Positions 33,388 through 45,610 of a DNA stretch of 64,000 nucleotides are shown one piece after another. The notes under the pieces are model-generated. The model was not told the origin of the DNA. It searched no databases and was given only the letters and a program-made list of their open reading frames with translations. The DNA is from Cucumis sativus (lineage: Eukaryota; Streptophyta; Magnoliopsida; Cucurbitales; Cucurbitaceae): assembly GCF_000004075.3 (NCBI RefSeq), contig NC_026658.2:13814075-13878074 (forward strand), written 5' to 3'. Made by a program: the position numbers and the translations under genes. Positions within the stretch are counted from its first letter, which is position 1. The number at the start of each line of letters is the position of its first letter.

Positions 33388-34860
33388 CACTATTACAAAA
33401 ACAGGTTCTCTTGACGTTTTTAAACTGTCAAGAATCATTATTCTTGACGATTTTAAAACTGTCGTTGAAGCCAGCGTCAAGAAAACCTTGGTAATCTGAT
33501 ATGTGTAGATGTTCCACTTCCACACCATCAGTGTCCTCCGTTTCATGATCTTCTTCACCGCCATAATCTGCATCTCCTTCAAGTCCATTAGGGTACTATT
33601 TATTCTTTTCAACATATTCTAAACATGTAATAGAGAAAAACTGACGTAAAGAAATGGATACAATATACTGAATAAAATAAAATACCATATCAATGCTTGT
33701 GAAATAGTTGAAGCAGCTTAAAATATCACCATCAAATCAGCAAACTTAAAAATTCAAATCAGTAGAGAATTAAATGTTATGATTAAGTCCAAGTTTAACA
33801 GCAAAACAATGCAACTACGAGGGAAAAATGTAATTTTCTAAACTCTGCAAGTGTCGTCACATATTAGGAAAAAAACGTGTCTAAAGTTACCGATCTATAA
33901 AAAAATTTGATATAAAAGATAGAAGAATACCAAATAAGAATATCATACCAAGAACAAGTCCTATCTTTTCACATACAAATGCATCTCCAATTTGGTAATA
34001 TGAAGTACCAAGAAAATCAACATCCAACAAAAGAGAAGAGAACAATATGACATCATGACCAGCAAGTGTAATAGCATTATGAAAAAAAAATATGCTCAGC
34101 TAACAAAGTGGTCTCTACACAAAAAAGACCGTTGATACATAACATCTCTATATCTAAATATGTCTCAAGCAAAGGAAAATCAATGCATGAAAGTTTCTAC
34201 AACAAAGAAAAAAAACATAAATTTTTGAAAATGTATTTAACATCTAAATATCCCATTTATTTTAGGTTTCTAAACAATCTAAGTAGGAAGATACTGAAGA
34301 ACAGACAGAAAAAAGGAAAAAAATAGAATGAAACTTCACACCTTTTAGTTTCTTTTTACATAGAGTCCTCATACTTTCTCTTAATTTAGGTAAACTCATA
34401 ATAAGAATAACCCTATTAACAAATTGATTAAGAAAAATAAACATATTTTAACTTTAAAAAATTGATTAAATATCAAGATTAAAGAATAATTTATTCTTAC
34501 TTCAACATTTCAAATTCTCAATAATCTAATTAACCAAACTAAAATAATAATAATAATATTACATCGGATTTTACTAATGAATAAATAATAATAATAACAT
34601 TAAAAGACAAAAATAAATAAATAAATAAAAACCCTTTAGCGACGTCGACGTCGGAGAAGGCTTATGCGACATATTGGGTCGTGCGCAGGGAAAATTTTCT
34701 TCGACGTGGGAGCAAGGTGCGTCGCGGAAAGTATCCCCGACGGACTTTCCACGATGTGGATGTCGACGTTGTGTACGACGTCGCGGTAGCCTTCCGTAAT
34801 GTTGTTTAGGGTTTTCGACGTCGTTACACTGCGTTGGAGAAGACCGTAATTATCGTAGTG
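33388..34860. mobile_element. non-autonomous CACTA-like (En/Spm) DNA transposon
   Basis: It starts CACTATTACAAAAACAGG and ends CGTAATTATCGTAGTG, so both outer ends read CACTA inward. Subterminal repeats fit the class: TTGACG variants on the left (33410-33480), and many GACGTCG / CGACGT copies in the GC-rich right end (34640-34840). The matching LOX2 upstream region runs straight from ATAAACAA to TGGTTAATCAATA (about 46905), lacking the segment, so it is an insertion or was lost there. No transposase frame; a minus-strand stretch near 33500-33600 rich in Asp/Glu may be a coding remnant. The expected 3-bp target duplication is not visible (TTA left, AGT right). Confidence 0.6.
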
Positions 34861-35147
34861 AGTGGTTAGTCAATAATATATTCCAAGAAACGACCTCGTA
34901 TTGAATATTACAAACATTTTGTTTATATCGTACGTGCCGATCACATGTTTGCTTCAATCTAGAGAACGTTATTTAATGAATTCAATAATATATAATCTAA
35001 AGAAATCTATAATTTCATTTTTAGGATCCATAATCTTGTTTCACACAATATCTATCACTTCAATTTTGGTTTTCCCCCCGTAAGTCAACTTTTTAAATTC
35101 ATAAAAACTGAATATGCATCATCTTATTTTAGAAAAATGGTTAAAAG

Positions 35148-35345
35148 TAGTAAATTTGACAAAATATTTACAAAATATATCAAAATTTTAGATTCTACCA
35201 ATAACAAACATGTGATAGTCAGTAATATCATCCTATCAATGGCATTGATGATAAAAGTCTATCACTAGTTATTCTATCATTTGATAGAATCCAAAATTTT
35301 TGCTATAACTTGTAAATATTTTGTAAAATTTGCTATTACTACACT
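35148..35345. mobile_element. MITE-like element, family 1
   Basis: Inverted ends: TAAATTTGACAAAATATTTA on the left, TGTAAATATTTTGTAAAATT plus TGCTATTA on the right. GATAGTCAGTAATATC and TAAAAGTCTATCACTAG lie inside. Its counterpart upstream of LOX2 is at 47265-47460. Confidence 0.65.
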
Positions 35346-36181
35346 ACACATGAGGGTGGGGTCTCTATTAAATAATTTTTTTGTCACACATTTTCTTAAA
35401 TTCATGATAGTTTTTTCATTTTTTTTTACTAAATACTCAGTCACAAAACTTCTTTTTTTTTCTTCATGAAACACACAACAAACCAGTAGAATTAACATGC
35501 ATATCTTGGGTTATAAGTAAAGAAAATCACACAAGTAAAGAAGATATATCGAAAAAGGAAAGAAACTTAATTATTGTTTCAATGAATGCACCGATATAAA
35601 GGCTTATAACACTTTGAAATTTTAGAAGATTAAATAAAAAATCAAACTCCAAAACTTAAAATTACAAATGGTAACAAATGAATTCTTATTTTTATATTAA
35701 AAAAGGTCGATTATATGGAGAAAAATAACCCATAAAAATAACATAAGTATGTAGAGAAAGTAAACATAGAAATAGAGTTGTTAATGAAAATTTAATGCTA
35801 TGAATAGGGTATCATCAATATTTTCTTAGTACTCTACAATTACCTACGTTTCATTTTTTGGTTCCATTGTTTACTATCGTCTTTCCATACTAACGTGTTA
35901 AGAAGACTAAAATATTAATTAACTAAGTTGATGAATTTTTTAACACAGTAAATAAGAGAGACATTGTTTTTGTTTTAACTTCCTTTGGAAAGAGATCAAC
36001 TCCAACAATCTAATTAATGTTAATACGAAGAAATTAGTACTTCATTGAATAAGTTTGGCAGAAAGAAGAAAAGTTTTTCTATTTGCTGCTAAAATAAGAA
36101 CAAATCAATTAATGAGAGAGAGAGAGAAATTTGGTGTTTTTTTTCTTTGCATTTCCTGACAAATAAATTGAAATTTCAATC

Positions 36182-36189
36182 TATAAATA
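36182..36189 (+). promoter_or_regulatory. TATA box of LOX copy 1
   Basis: TATAAATA lies 64 bp upstream of the start codon at 36253. The surrounding sequence (TTTCAATCTATAAATATGGT) is identical to that before LOX copy 2. A (GA)n tract lies about 70 bp further upstream (36113-36126). Confidence 0.75.
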
Positions 36190-36252
36190 TGGTAAGAGTT
36201 GTTGGTAGTTAAACACCATCACACAAGAAAGAGTATTATAGCAGCAGAGGTC

Positions 36253-39200
36253 ATGGCGTCTAACATCATTGCAATTGTTTCTGTGATACCCAAAAGCAAT
36301 GGAAGTATTATTCATTATAATGATTCTCTCTTGCTCTTCTTTGCTAGCTCCGATTTGGACAGAGGTAAAAAATAAGCAAAAGAATGCAATCTTTTTTGTT
36401 AATTTGTGTTATATTCTATAGTTTAGATCATATGTTAAAGTTAATGGATTTGTAATATCGTTCTTGATCAGATGGACAGCAAAAACCACTGATCCGAGGT
36501 GTCGCAGAATTAATCAAGAATGAATCTACGAAGGCAAAGCACAAATACGTTGCTAAAGTTCAAGTTCCAAAAGGTTATGGAGAGATTGGAGCTGTGGTTG
36601 TTGAATTGGAAACCCACTCGTCTGAGAAATTTATCGATACTGTTATTGTTGCAAATTCAACATCTCAGAACACAATTACGTTCAGCTGTACCTCATGGGT
36701 CCAACCCAAAAGTCTCATTCCTGACCAACGCAGGATTTTCTTTTCCACTAAGGTTCGATCGTTGGTTCATATATATATATATGTATATAGTTGTGTAATG
36801 ATTATGATTTATGAGAGATGATTCAAATTAATTAATTGTGTTACTAATAATTGATTATGTGTAATAATATGAGCAGTCCTATTTGCCCGAAGATACGCCA
36901 GCAGGGCTGCTGAAGTTGAGAGCGGAGGATCTTGAGAATTTGAGAGGCCAAAAACAAGATGGAACAGTGGATACGAATGAGCGTACGAAGTTCGAAAGAA
37001 TTTACGATTACGACCTGTACAATGACCTTGGAGATCCGGACGTAGACACCAAATGGAAAAGACCTGTTCTTGGTGGTTCAGTTCAGTATCCTTACCCTCG
37101 ACGTTGTAGAACTGGTCGTCCTCATACCGTCTCAGGTGTATATATATATATATATACTTCTTGTTTCTTCATCGTACACTTTCATTCAAGTTTGGAAAAT
37201 TTTCAAAAGCAGCAAATTTTACAAAATATTTACGACCTATAGCAAATTCTATAATTGATTGTCATTGATATATTCTAATGATAGAAGACTTTGATCCATA
37301 AAATCCAAAATTTTGTTATAACTTGGAGATATTTTAAATTATTTTGCTATTTTTAAAAATGCTCCTTAAAATTTTTCATTTTTATGGTTTTTTTTTTTAC
37401 TTATATTTTCAAATTCTCATCATTTACGTTTTGGTTTATTTTGATTCCTTAAAAATATAAATAAAAATATCCAAAAAGGAAAATAACAACAAAACAAAAT
37501 GGAATAGAAAAAGAATATTACATCGCAACAAGATAAATCAAAGTTCAAAAATAAAAGTTGGTATTTTCAAATATAGAAAAATGAACAAAAATATATATAA
37601 ACAAAATATTCAAATCTGTTACTTATATACACTAATAAAATGTCTTTTGTTAATAAAATATAAAATTTTGCTATATTTTGTAAATGTTTTCAACAATTTT
37701 GTTATTAACAATAAGTCTAAAAAAAATGTAGGGATAAAATAGTATTTAAATTAAAGGTAATTATAATGGGTAGCAATTTAAAAAATAATAAACTATATAA
37801 CAACATTTTTAAAAAATTGCAAATATAGTCAAGTCTATCGGTGATAAACTTTTATCGTTGATAGACTACATTAGTAATAGACCAATATTTGGAACATAGT
37901 CTATTAGTGATAAACTCTTACGGAAGTGTTAAATCAATATTTGCAACATAGTCTATAAACTATTATTGATAAATTTTGATATATTTTGTAATTTTTTTAA
38001 AATGTTGCTATATACTTCATTATTTAGAATCTAACGGTTATATTCACAACAATCCCTTAAACTATATATATTTTTTGAATAAGAAAATAAGAGTTGGCAT
38101 TTAATTAACATAAGAGAAAACATATAGTTACTTGAAATTAAATAATAATGTTTTTGGGAAGTAATTAATATATGATACAATTGGTTAGATCCAAAGTCAG
38201 AGCAAAGAAGTGCAAAAAGCTTTTATGTTCCAAGAGATGAAGCATTCTCAGAAGTGAAGCAGACAATGTTCCCATCAAACTCAGGGAACAAAGATAAGTT
38301 AGGAACAAAACCTTTCACCGACTTCACTCAGATTGACTTAATGTTCAGAGATGGCATTGCACTCCCATCCAATCCACATGAAATTCTTCAATTTAACATT
38401 CTCTCCACACTTAATGCATCAAATCAACCCGCCCCACCTCCTGTTCAGCCCATTCCTGTTCAACCCAACACCCCTGTAATCAAATTCCCACCACCTGAGG
38501 CTCTCAAAAGTAAGCACCATACATACACAGTACATAAACATAACTTTTCTTTTTCTTTTTCTTTTTTGTAAGCAATTATTAGTACAACTTAATTAATTCA
38601 TTTACCTCACAATACGTAATCCTTGTGTTTTTCCAGGAGACAAGTTCAATTGGCTTAGTGACAGTGAATTTGCAAGACAAACAATTGCGGGTCTTAATCC
38701 CTATTGTATACAGTTGGTCAAGGTGACTGATAGACTGACAATAATCAATAAATATATATCAAACTACCCTTACCCACTAGCTTTAATTCAGACTACGTCA
38801 AATATTAGTGATTTACTACAGATATTTCTAACCTGTTTCTATAGTATATATGAAATTATAGCTTAATTGTTTTGTATGAATAAATTCAGAGTTGGCCTTT
38901 GAAGAGTGAGCTGGACCCTGTGGAATACGGTCCTCAAGAATCAGCATTCACCACGGAATTGGTTCAAAAATTAATAGGAAGTTCCATCACAGTTGAAGAG
39001 GCTATAGCGCAAAAGAAATTGTTCGTATTGGATTACCATGATACTTTGATGCAATATGTAGAGAAAGTAAGAAGCATTAAGCGGACCACACTCTATGGAT
39101 CAAGAACCTTGTTCTTCCTGGAGTATGATGACACTTTGACTCCCATGGGTATTGAGCTAACTCGGCCACCAATGGATGGAAAGCCCCAATGGAAACAAGT

Positions 39201-39309
39201 TTTCTCACCAAGCACTCAAGGAACAAATGCTTGGCTATGGAGGCTTGCTAAAGCCCATGTTCTTGCTCATGATTCTTGTGTTCATCAACTCATTATTCAT
39301 TGGTACGTA

Positions 39310-39361
<52 letters not shown>

Positions 39362-40585
39362 TTAAAAGAAAAACAATTTTTGATATCACCTTGTTTGTGG
39401 GTAGTATATATTAATTAATTATATATCTATATATGCAGGCTTAGAACTCACTGTTGCATGGAGCCATATGCAATCGCCTTAAATAGACAATTGAGTACTA
39501 TGCACCCAATTTATAGATTATTGCATCCTCATTTCCGATTCAATATGCGTATCAACGCAAATGCTCGTGAATCTCTAAACAATGCCGGAGGCATCATTGA
39601 AAGCACATTCTCTGTCGGAGCTTATTCCATGGAATTTAGTTCTTTGGTGTATAAGAAGGAGTGGCAATTTGACACACAAGCACTCCCTGAGGACTTAATT
39701 CGCAGGTAATTTTCAAGACGTACAACTTTTGATTTGAAATTAATAAAATTAAATTTGAGCAGTCTTGGCTAGACCAAATATAATTATGCATGCTAATAAT
39801 TATTAGTGATAAAATTTAAAATTATTAGGGGAATGGCGGAAAGAGATGCAAGTGCACCACATGGTCTGAAGTTGGCCATCAAAGACTACCCTTTCGCCAA
39901 TGATGGTTTAATCCTATGGGAGGTCCTAGTGGAATGGATCTCAGAATATGTGAACCACTATTACCCAGATGAGAAAGCAATAAAGAACGATAAAGAGTTG
40001 AAAGCTTGGTGGAAAGAAATCATGGAAAAGGGACATCCAGATAAAAAGAAGGAAGCAGGATGGCCCTCACTGAAAACCCCCAAAGACCTAATTCAGATTG
40101 TGTCAACAATAGCATGGGTAGGATGTGGGCACCACTCCGCTGTCAACTTCATTCAATATGCACATGCTGGCTATTTTCCTAACCGACCCAGTATTACAAG
40201 GACAAACATGCCCACAGAGGACTATGACCAAATTCCAGAAGCGTTTATAAACAATCCTGAAAGTGTGATACTTGAGGCCTTCCCTTCAATAGCTCAGGCT
40301 TCTGCAGTGGCACAAACTATGTTGATATTGTCAGCACATTCTCCAGATGAGGAGTATATTGGGAAGAAGATAGAGCCAGCATGGGCTGAGGACCCCATGA
40401 TAGCCAAAGCCTTTGACAAATTTAAAATGAAGTTGGATGAACTAGAAAAGACAATTGACCAAAGGAATGAGAACAATGAATTAAAGAATAGGCGCGGAGC
40501 TGGGCTTGTGCCTTATGAGGTTCTTAAACCAACTTCAGGTTATGGGGTCACAGGAAAGGGAGTTCCATACAGTGTTTCCACTTGA
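36253..40585 (+). CDS. lipoxygenase, copy 1 (cytosolic type 1)
   Basis: Eight exons (36253-36364, 36472-36752, 36877-37135, 38189-38509, 38637-38722, 38890-39302, 39439-39705, 39829-40585) give 831 aa in frame. It inserts O2 into polyunsaturated fatty acids such as linoleate. Residues ~1-160 form the PLAT beta-barrel; the rest is the catalytic helical domain. The His-X4-His-X4-His-X17-His-X8-His signature is intact ([17 protein letters not shown]...). By alignment to soybean LOX-1 the iron ligands are H490, H495, H682, N686 (HSAVN) and the C-terminal carboxylate. The last residue is Thr (PYSVST) instead of the usual Ile (PNSISI). The stereo-control site is Ala (NANAR), predicting S products. 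Residues T547-F548 match the soybean LOX-1 pair. No plastid transit peptide. Intron 3 contains MITE copies; intron 6 a long (AT)n. Confidence 0.95.
37205..37370. mobile_element. MITE-like element, family 1, in LOX1 intron 3
   Basis: GCAGCAAATTTTACAAAATA...TTTACGACCTATAGCAAATT on the left and AAAATTTTGTTATAACTTGG...TTTTGCTATTTTTAAAAATG on the right, with ATTGTCATTGATAT in the middle. LOX2 intron 3 lacks a clear equivalent at this position. Confidence 0.5.
37765..38050. mobile_element. MITE-like element, family 2, in LOX1 intron 3
   Basis: Left end GGTAGCAATTTAAAAAATAA then TATATAACAACATTTTTAAA; right end TTTTTTTAAAATGTTGCTAT then ATACTTCATTATTT, so the ends are inverted repeats. Internal TAGTCTAT / GATAGACT palindromic blocks recur. 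Confidence 0.65.
39310..39357. repeat. (AT)n microsatellite in LOX1 intron 6
   Basis: About 24 TA repeats starting 8 bp after the donor site at 39303. The same intron of LOX2 has only a few TA repeats, so this is a copy-specific expansion. Confidence 0.95.
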
Positions 40586-41686
40586 ACCACATGATCCTCT
40601 CTGTCTTCCAGTTTTTGCCTTTCATTTGGAATAATAAGGCGCAAATGCAATTTGTTTTTCACTTCTTCGATTTCCTTGTCTTTTACAGCCTTCTGCTTTT
40701 TTTTTTTTTCTTATTGGGGAACAATAAGATATGTAATTTTCGTTTTGTACGTCAGTGTCAGTGTCTTTGCCTCGTGCACATGGCTTTATTAGAATAATTT
40801 AAATACCAAGTAATTTATCTATCCATTACATTATTTCATTTTTCTTCACACCAAATTGATCTTTAAAGTAAAATAGAAGATTTAGAATATAGATTGGTAA
40901 CTGAGTCTCTAAGAATTTATGTAGACGTTTTTAAAAATACAAGTTGCAAAATTTCTGGATTTTATCGATGATAGTCAGTGATAGACTTCTATCATTGGCT
41001 ATCAATACCACTGATAGAAGAATATTACTAGTTATCAAATGTTTGTTATTGATAAAATCTTAAAATTAATCATAACCTTGTAAATATTTTGTCAAATTTG
41101 CTATTTTTAATAATTTCTCATATATATACGTATATGTATAACATAACAGAATTGATTCAAATGTCTATTATCCCACCCATTGTCAAACTCTATTTCAAAA
41201 ATAATAAAAGTTTAGAAGAGTTGTGTGAGATTTTTTTTTTATAAAAAAAGATACAATTACATCAGTAGGTACAATGGAACATCTCCACTAGATGGACCCC
41301 TATATCACCTTCATTATCCCTGCTTCATCGATATGTAACAAGAAAGTACAAGGCGAAAATAAAAATGGCTAGAGAGAAGCCCAAACAACTCAACAATACA
41401 AGTCTAGACAAAACATTAAGATTTAAAGCAATGGTTTCAACCGAATAACTTGAGACTGTGTGAGATTTTCAACAAGGTTATAGAAAATTTCCACAACGAT
41501 ACATGGAAATTCCTTCAAAAAAAAAAAAAGAAACGTTATACTAAATGCACTTTAAGATGTGTGGAAGTATTTTAGAGAGACATTTAATTTGTTTGAAAAC
41601 TATTTTGATTTTTGTTTTTGTTTATTAGAATTATTAAACCTATAAAACTATTTCTACCCACACAACTTTCTACCTTTGTTATATCT
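40586..41686. other. 3' flank of LOX1, shared with LOX2 3' flank and 5' flank
   Basis: 40780-40930 matches the LOX2 3' flank at 56430-56560 (CCAAGTAATTTATCTATCCA). The part at 40930-41230 includes a family-1 MITE and recurs inverted at 47130-47460. The part at 41480-41686 recurs directly at 47490-47675. No gene seen. Confidence 0.6.
40930..41120. mobile_element. MITE-like element, family 1
   Basis: Contains GATAGTCAGTGATAGACTTC, TCATTGGCTATCAATACCAC and the right end CCTTGTAAATATTTTGTCAA then ATTTGCTATTTTTA. The internal part is the reverse complement of the copy at 47265-47460. Confidence 0.65.
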
Positions 41687-43181
41687 GTTGGAATAAGTGG
41701 TTATGATCATTCATGAATGAATTCTTCATGAATGCATACATCATTTCATGAAAAGTGTTATTAACCAAAGGATATGACTTTTCGATTAGCCACGAAAAAT
41801 TTATAAATAAGTCTTTTTGGTTCAGAGAAAAAAGACATCAAAATCATTTGTCTTCTAGAAACAAATTTCTCTCCGTATCCACAATTTTGACGTTTGGTAA
41901 ATTCACAAGGTTTCGTTCGTAGATCTTCTATACGGGGTGCTACATTTAGAAGAAAATTGATATGTTCTATCCTGAGAGGCAATTACTTCAAATACTCAAG
42001 CACTAAGGTGACTAAATTTGTCTTAAGGAGACAACGTGAATTCGTTGGACTCAGATCTATATTTAAGTATGATTTTTTATTCATTGTGATAATAATCTTC
42101 GTGACATTTTGATAATCTGTATAACAATCTTAAGACAATTTTTCTTTTACAAATGTTTATGCGTGATTAATTTCAAACGAAACATAATGTATTTAGATTT
42201 ATTCATAATGGATTTTCTTCATCGTTTTGTAGTCACGGTTGCTTTTACATACTTTATGTATTTCTTCAATTAACAAGATTAATTTCTGCATTTGAAGTTC
42301 TATTTTTTTTTAAAGATTATCAAGCATCTTTAAAATCATATTTGGATAACAATTTTTTTATACAGGCTATTTTATGTTTATATGTAATAAGAATTAAAAA
42401 AAAAAAAAAATCCTTCACAGCAGCAGTGTATAAAGATTACTTATCCATTTATTGTTTTAATCTTTACTTTGTTCGATTTTTTTTTTTTCCTTTCACTGCC
42501 TTAGTTTATTCCACACACATATATATTAGTTTGTTTTATATATACATATTGTTTAATTTTTGTTTATTCAAGTATCGCAGTAAGCCTATTAACTTGAATG
42601 TGTTAAAAAAAAGTTTTATTCAAGTATTACAGTAAGGAAATTAACTTGAGTGTTTTTCAATATATATATTTTTCTGGATTAGTTTGTATATGAGAATTCA
42701 TCTTTAATTATTTGTTTAAAATTTATTTGTTTTGAAAATATGACTTCAACAAACTTTAATTCAGTTCCTGTAACTAGTGTTGTCCATGGAGAGAAACCTG
42801 AAAATTTTGGTGGTGTTGATTTCAAATGTTGGCAACAAAAAATGTTGTTCTATCTCACCACTTTAAATTTGGCAAAATTTCTCACAGAGGATGCTCCTAT
42901 TTTACTTGAGGGAGAAACTGACAAAATTGATGCATGGAAACATGCAGAATATCTTTGCAAAAATTATATTTTGAATGAGTAGGACAACACACTGTACAAT
43001 GTATATTAGTAGTGTTGATTCGGCTAAAAATCTATGGACTTCGTTAGAGAAGAAGTACAAAACTGAAGTTGCTGGTGCAAAGAAATTTATCGTTAGAAAA
43101 TTTTTGGATTACAAAATGGTGGACTCCAAAACTGTAATCAGTCAGGTTCAGAAAAATCCAGTTAATTCTACCTGATATATA
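41687..43181 (+). pseudogene. truncated Ty1/copia retrotransposon with gag remnant
   Basis: TGTTGGAATAAGTGG at 41687 looks like a copia LTR start. It interrupts a flank that continues uninterrupted at 47675 (GTTATATCTAC...). Gag begins [20 protein letters not shown] at 42740, with [17 protein letters not shown] typical of the copia UBN2/gag domain. It has an in-frame stop after NYILNE (TAG at about 42980) and a frameshift after LYNVY; the next frame continues [18 protein letters not shown]. Similarity ends near 43160 and no protease, integrase or RT follows. The LTR 3' end and primer-binding site were not identified. Confidence 0.7.
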
Positions 43182-43329
43182 AATACTGAAAATATGACTT
43201 TGAGTGAGTCTTTTGAGTGAGTCCTTTCGATTATTCTCTTCAATCCCAAGTCGGACCACAAGTTCCTCAAGATTTATCGTTTATGCTTGAGATGATTTTT
43301 GAAGTCCTTCCATGAGGGTGACAATTTTG

Positions 43330-45610
43330 CATGAAAATCCCGTGCATTTTTAAAGTGATCCCATTGTGCCGTGGATCCAAAACACAAAGATCTGTTTAGG
43401 TTATTATAGCCAAACGTGAATGTAAGAGTGAGATTTACATTTCTTGAGAGAGGTTGAATTATTATAACTTCGTAACATTACTTTTGTAGGATGTAAGAGT
43501 GAGATTTACATTTCCAACCACCCAACCCACTATTTTTCTAGCATTTTAGAGGGAACCCTAAATGTGTAGGCTTTGTTCCAAGCGCCCAATTCTGTTACTT
43601 CCACTTGTTGTTTTTCTAGTATATTTCATTATTTCTCTACATTATTATAACTCATGACATTTGTTTTGATAATGTATTCTCATTCATATCTACTAATTTT
43701 ATGAGTTAATTTTTTTGTAAGGGATTATTCAATCTAGTAGGATACCGTAAGAATATATATAACATGGCTTAGTTAATGCATGCAATTGATCAAATTAGTT
43801 ACTGCATCTCGCTCTCACTTTCTATTTTTTATTTTGAACTAATGACTTCAATTAGAGTGTTAGTTGATGTTTAATGATGGAGAAAGTAAAAATATATATA
43901 AATCTCACTAAGGAACACATATATAGAAAGTCACATGATCCAGATACAAGAGGTACACGTAGAACCCACAAGTGATTGCATGAAACTATGTGAGATCTAA
44001 TTAAGCTATATGAACAAAGGATTATTAATGTAAAACAGAATGAATTCCAACATAAGAGCATAAGTATTACACTTTTTTTTTAACTACTCACCATTTGTAA
44101 CCACCTATAAATATGTATAGTTGCATTCTAACAAAGTAGTCTATATACATATATATTTCTCATCTCCAAGAAAAATAAGACAGAAAATGAGAGATTTTTG
44201 TATACTCAACTTCATAAATAAGAAAAGTTCCTTCTCGTGGACGTGGGCTTCAACTTGCCCGAACCACGTAAATTTGTGTATTATCTCCTCTCATCTCCCT
44301 CATCTTCATACTGGTGTATGTGCATATATCATCTACTTGCCCAAAACCATAAAAAGCTTTCATTAGGATTTGAATAACAGAGAGAAAACGAAGAAGAAGG
44401 AGAACTAAAAAGAAAAGGTTCTATTATTCTCCTCCAAGCTTTCTTGATCATCCTGCAAAACATTGAGGCCCAATTAACCAAAACATATAATTAGGCCTAA
44501 CAAATAACTTAGGCTTTTAAAGGGCATACTTGAGTACAAGGCTAAATAGGAGTTGTTCTTAACTCATGCAATTGTGACATTTGTGATTGATAGCTTAATT
44601 AAGGCCGTTTGTATTTATGGGTTGAAACTTGACTTAACTTCTTGTTTGCTATTATTGTTTATCTTCATTATTTGCAACAACCTCTGAATTACCACTTCTT
44701 TTATTGGTTACTATTTGAGTGACCATAAAAAAAATCTTTCAAATCGGACAATGATCCTTAGATCACATTCAATAGTATATTCATTCACACTTTTTAGAAT
44801 CACACAATAGAAAATCAATAAAGCTCACACTTCTTATAAAACAGTTGAGTTATTTCTCTCGTTCTCAATCAATTGATTTTGAACCCCATTAAAAAGAATT
44901 TTAAAATCCAAATTTTCTATCGGTCATTGAACTATATTTGATTTAACTCATGTATTTTAGTTTAAAGTTAAGATATCTTTGATCTTTAAACTTTCTTCGA
45001 AGTAACAATTTCGTCCTTATAATTTTTTTTCATTTTTACGTTAATTTCTCTAAAAGAAATTAAACATTTTCCAAATTAAAAAAAACAAAATAAAGTAGAT
45101 AATCAAAACAAAAGAAAGCCTTTTTCTTTCTTTCTAGAAGCTAATTAGCTAAAAATAAAAATAAAAAGAAATAAACAGAAAATAAATTAGTAATATAATT
45201 AACTAATAAATAACCCATAAGGCTTATAAAAAATTTAAAAAACTCAAGTTGAATAATTTGAAATACATCCATTAAAAGGGAAAATAGTCAACAATGCAAA
45301 TTAATAACTTATTGGAGAAGTAATTATTGTATGACTATGAGAATCGAAAATATATTTGTAGAAGAGATCATTTAAAGAAATAGTTATGGTTCTTAAAGAT
45401 TGGATGGGTGTGGTTGGCTGTTCATACTCACCGCCCACCTAATCAAATTCAACACATATCGCCAAGAAACCAAAGAGAGAGGGAGGCCATCAACCACGAA
45501 CTTAAGAGCATATCTATACAGTATGGAATAATCGACCAAGTGTGGGAATTCAATTATGGTGATTAATGATATCACCCAGATGGAGACTTCAAATCTTTCC
45601 ATCTCAATTA
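43330..45610. repeat. upstream segment of LOX2, paralogous to 31120-32560
   Basis: Block order matches the LOX1 upstream region, with extra inserted DNA (for example about 44030-44520). It includes the strongly conserved stretch CATCAACCACGAACTTAAGA...GACCAAGTGTGGGAATTCAA. No gene seen. Confidence 0.75.

Noticed and set aside
42342..42635. 97-aa ORF rich in Phe, Tyr and Ile
   Set aside because: Composition is that of translated AT-rich DNA; lies between the LTR-like sequence and gag.
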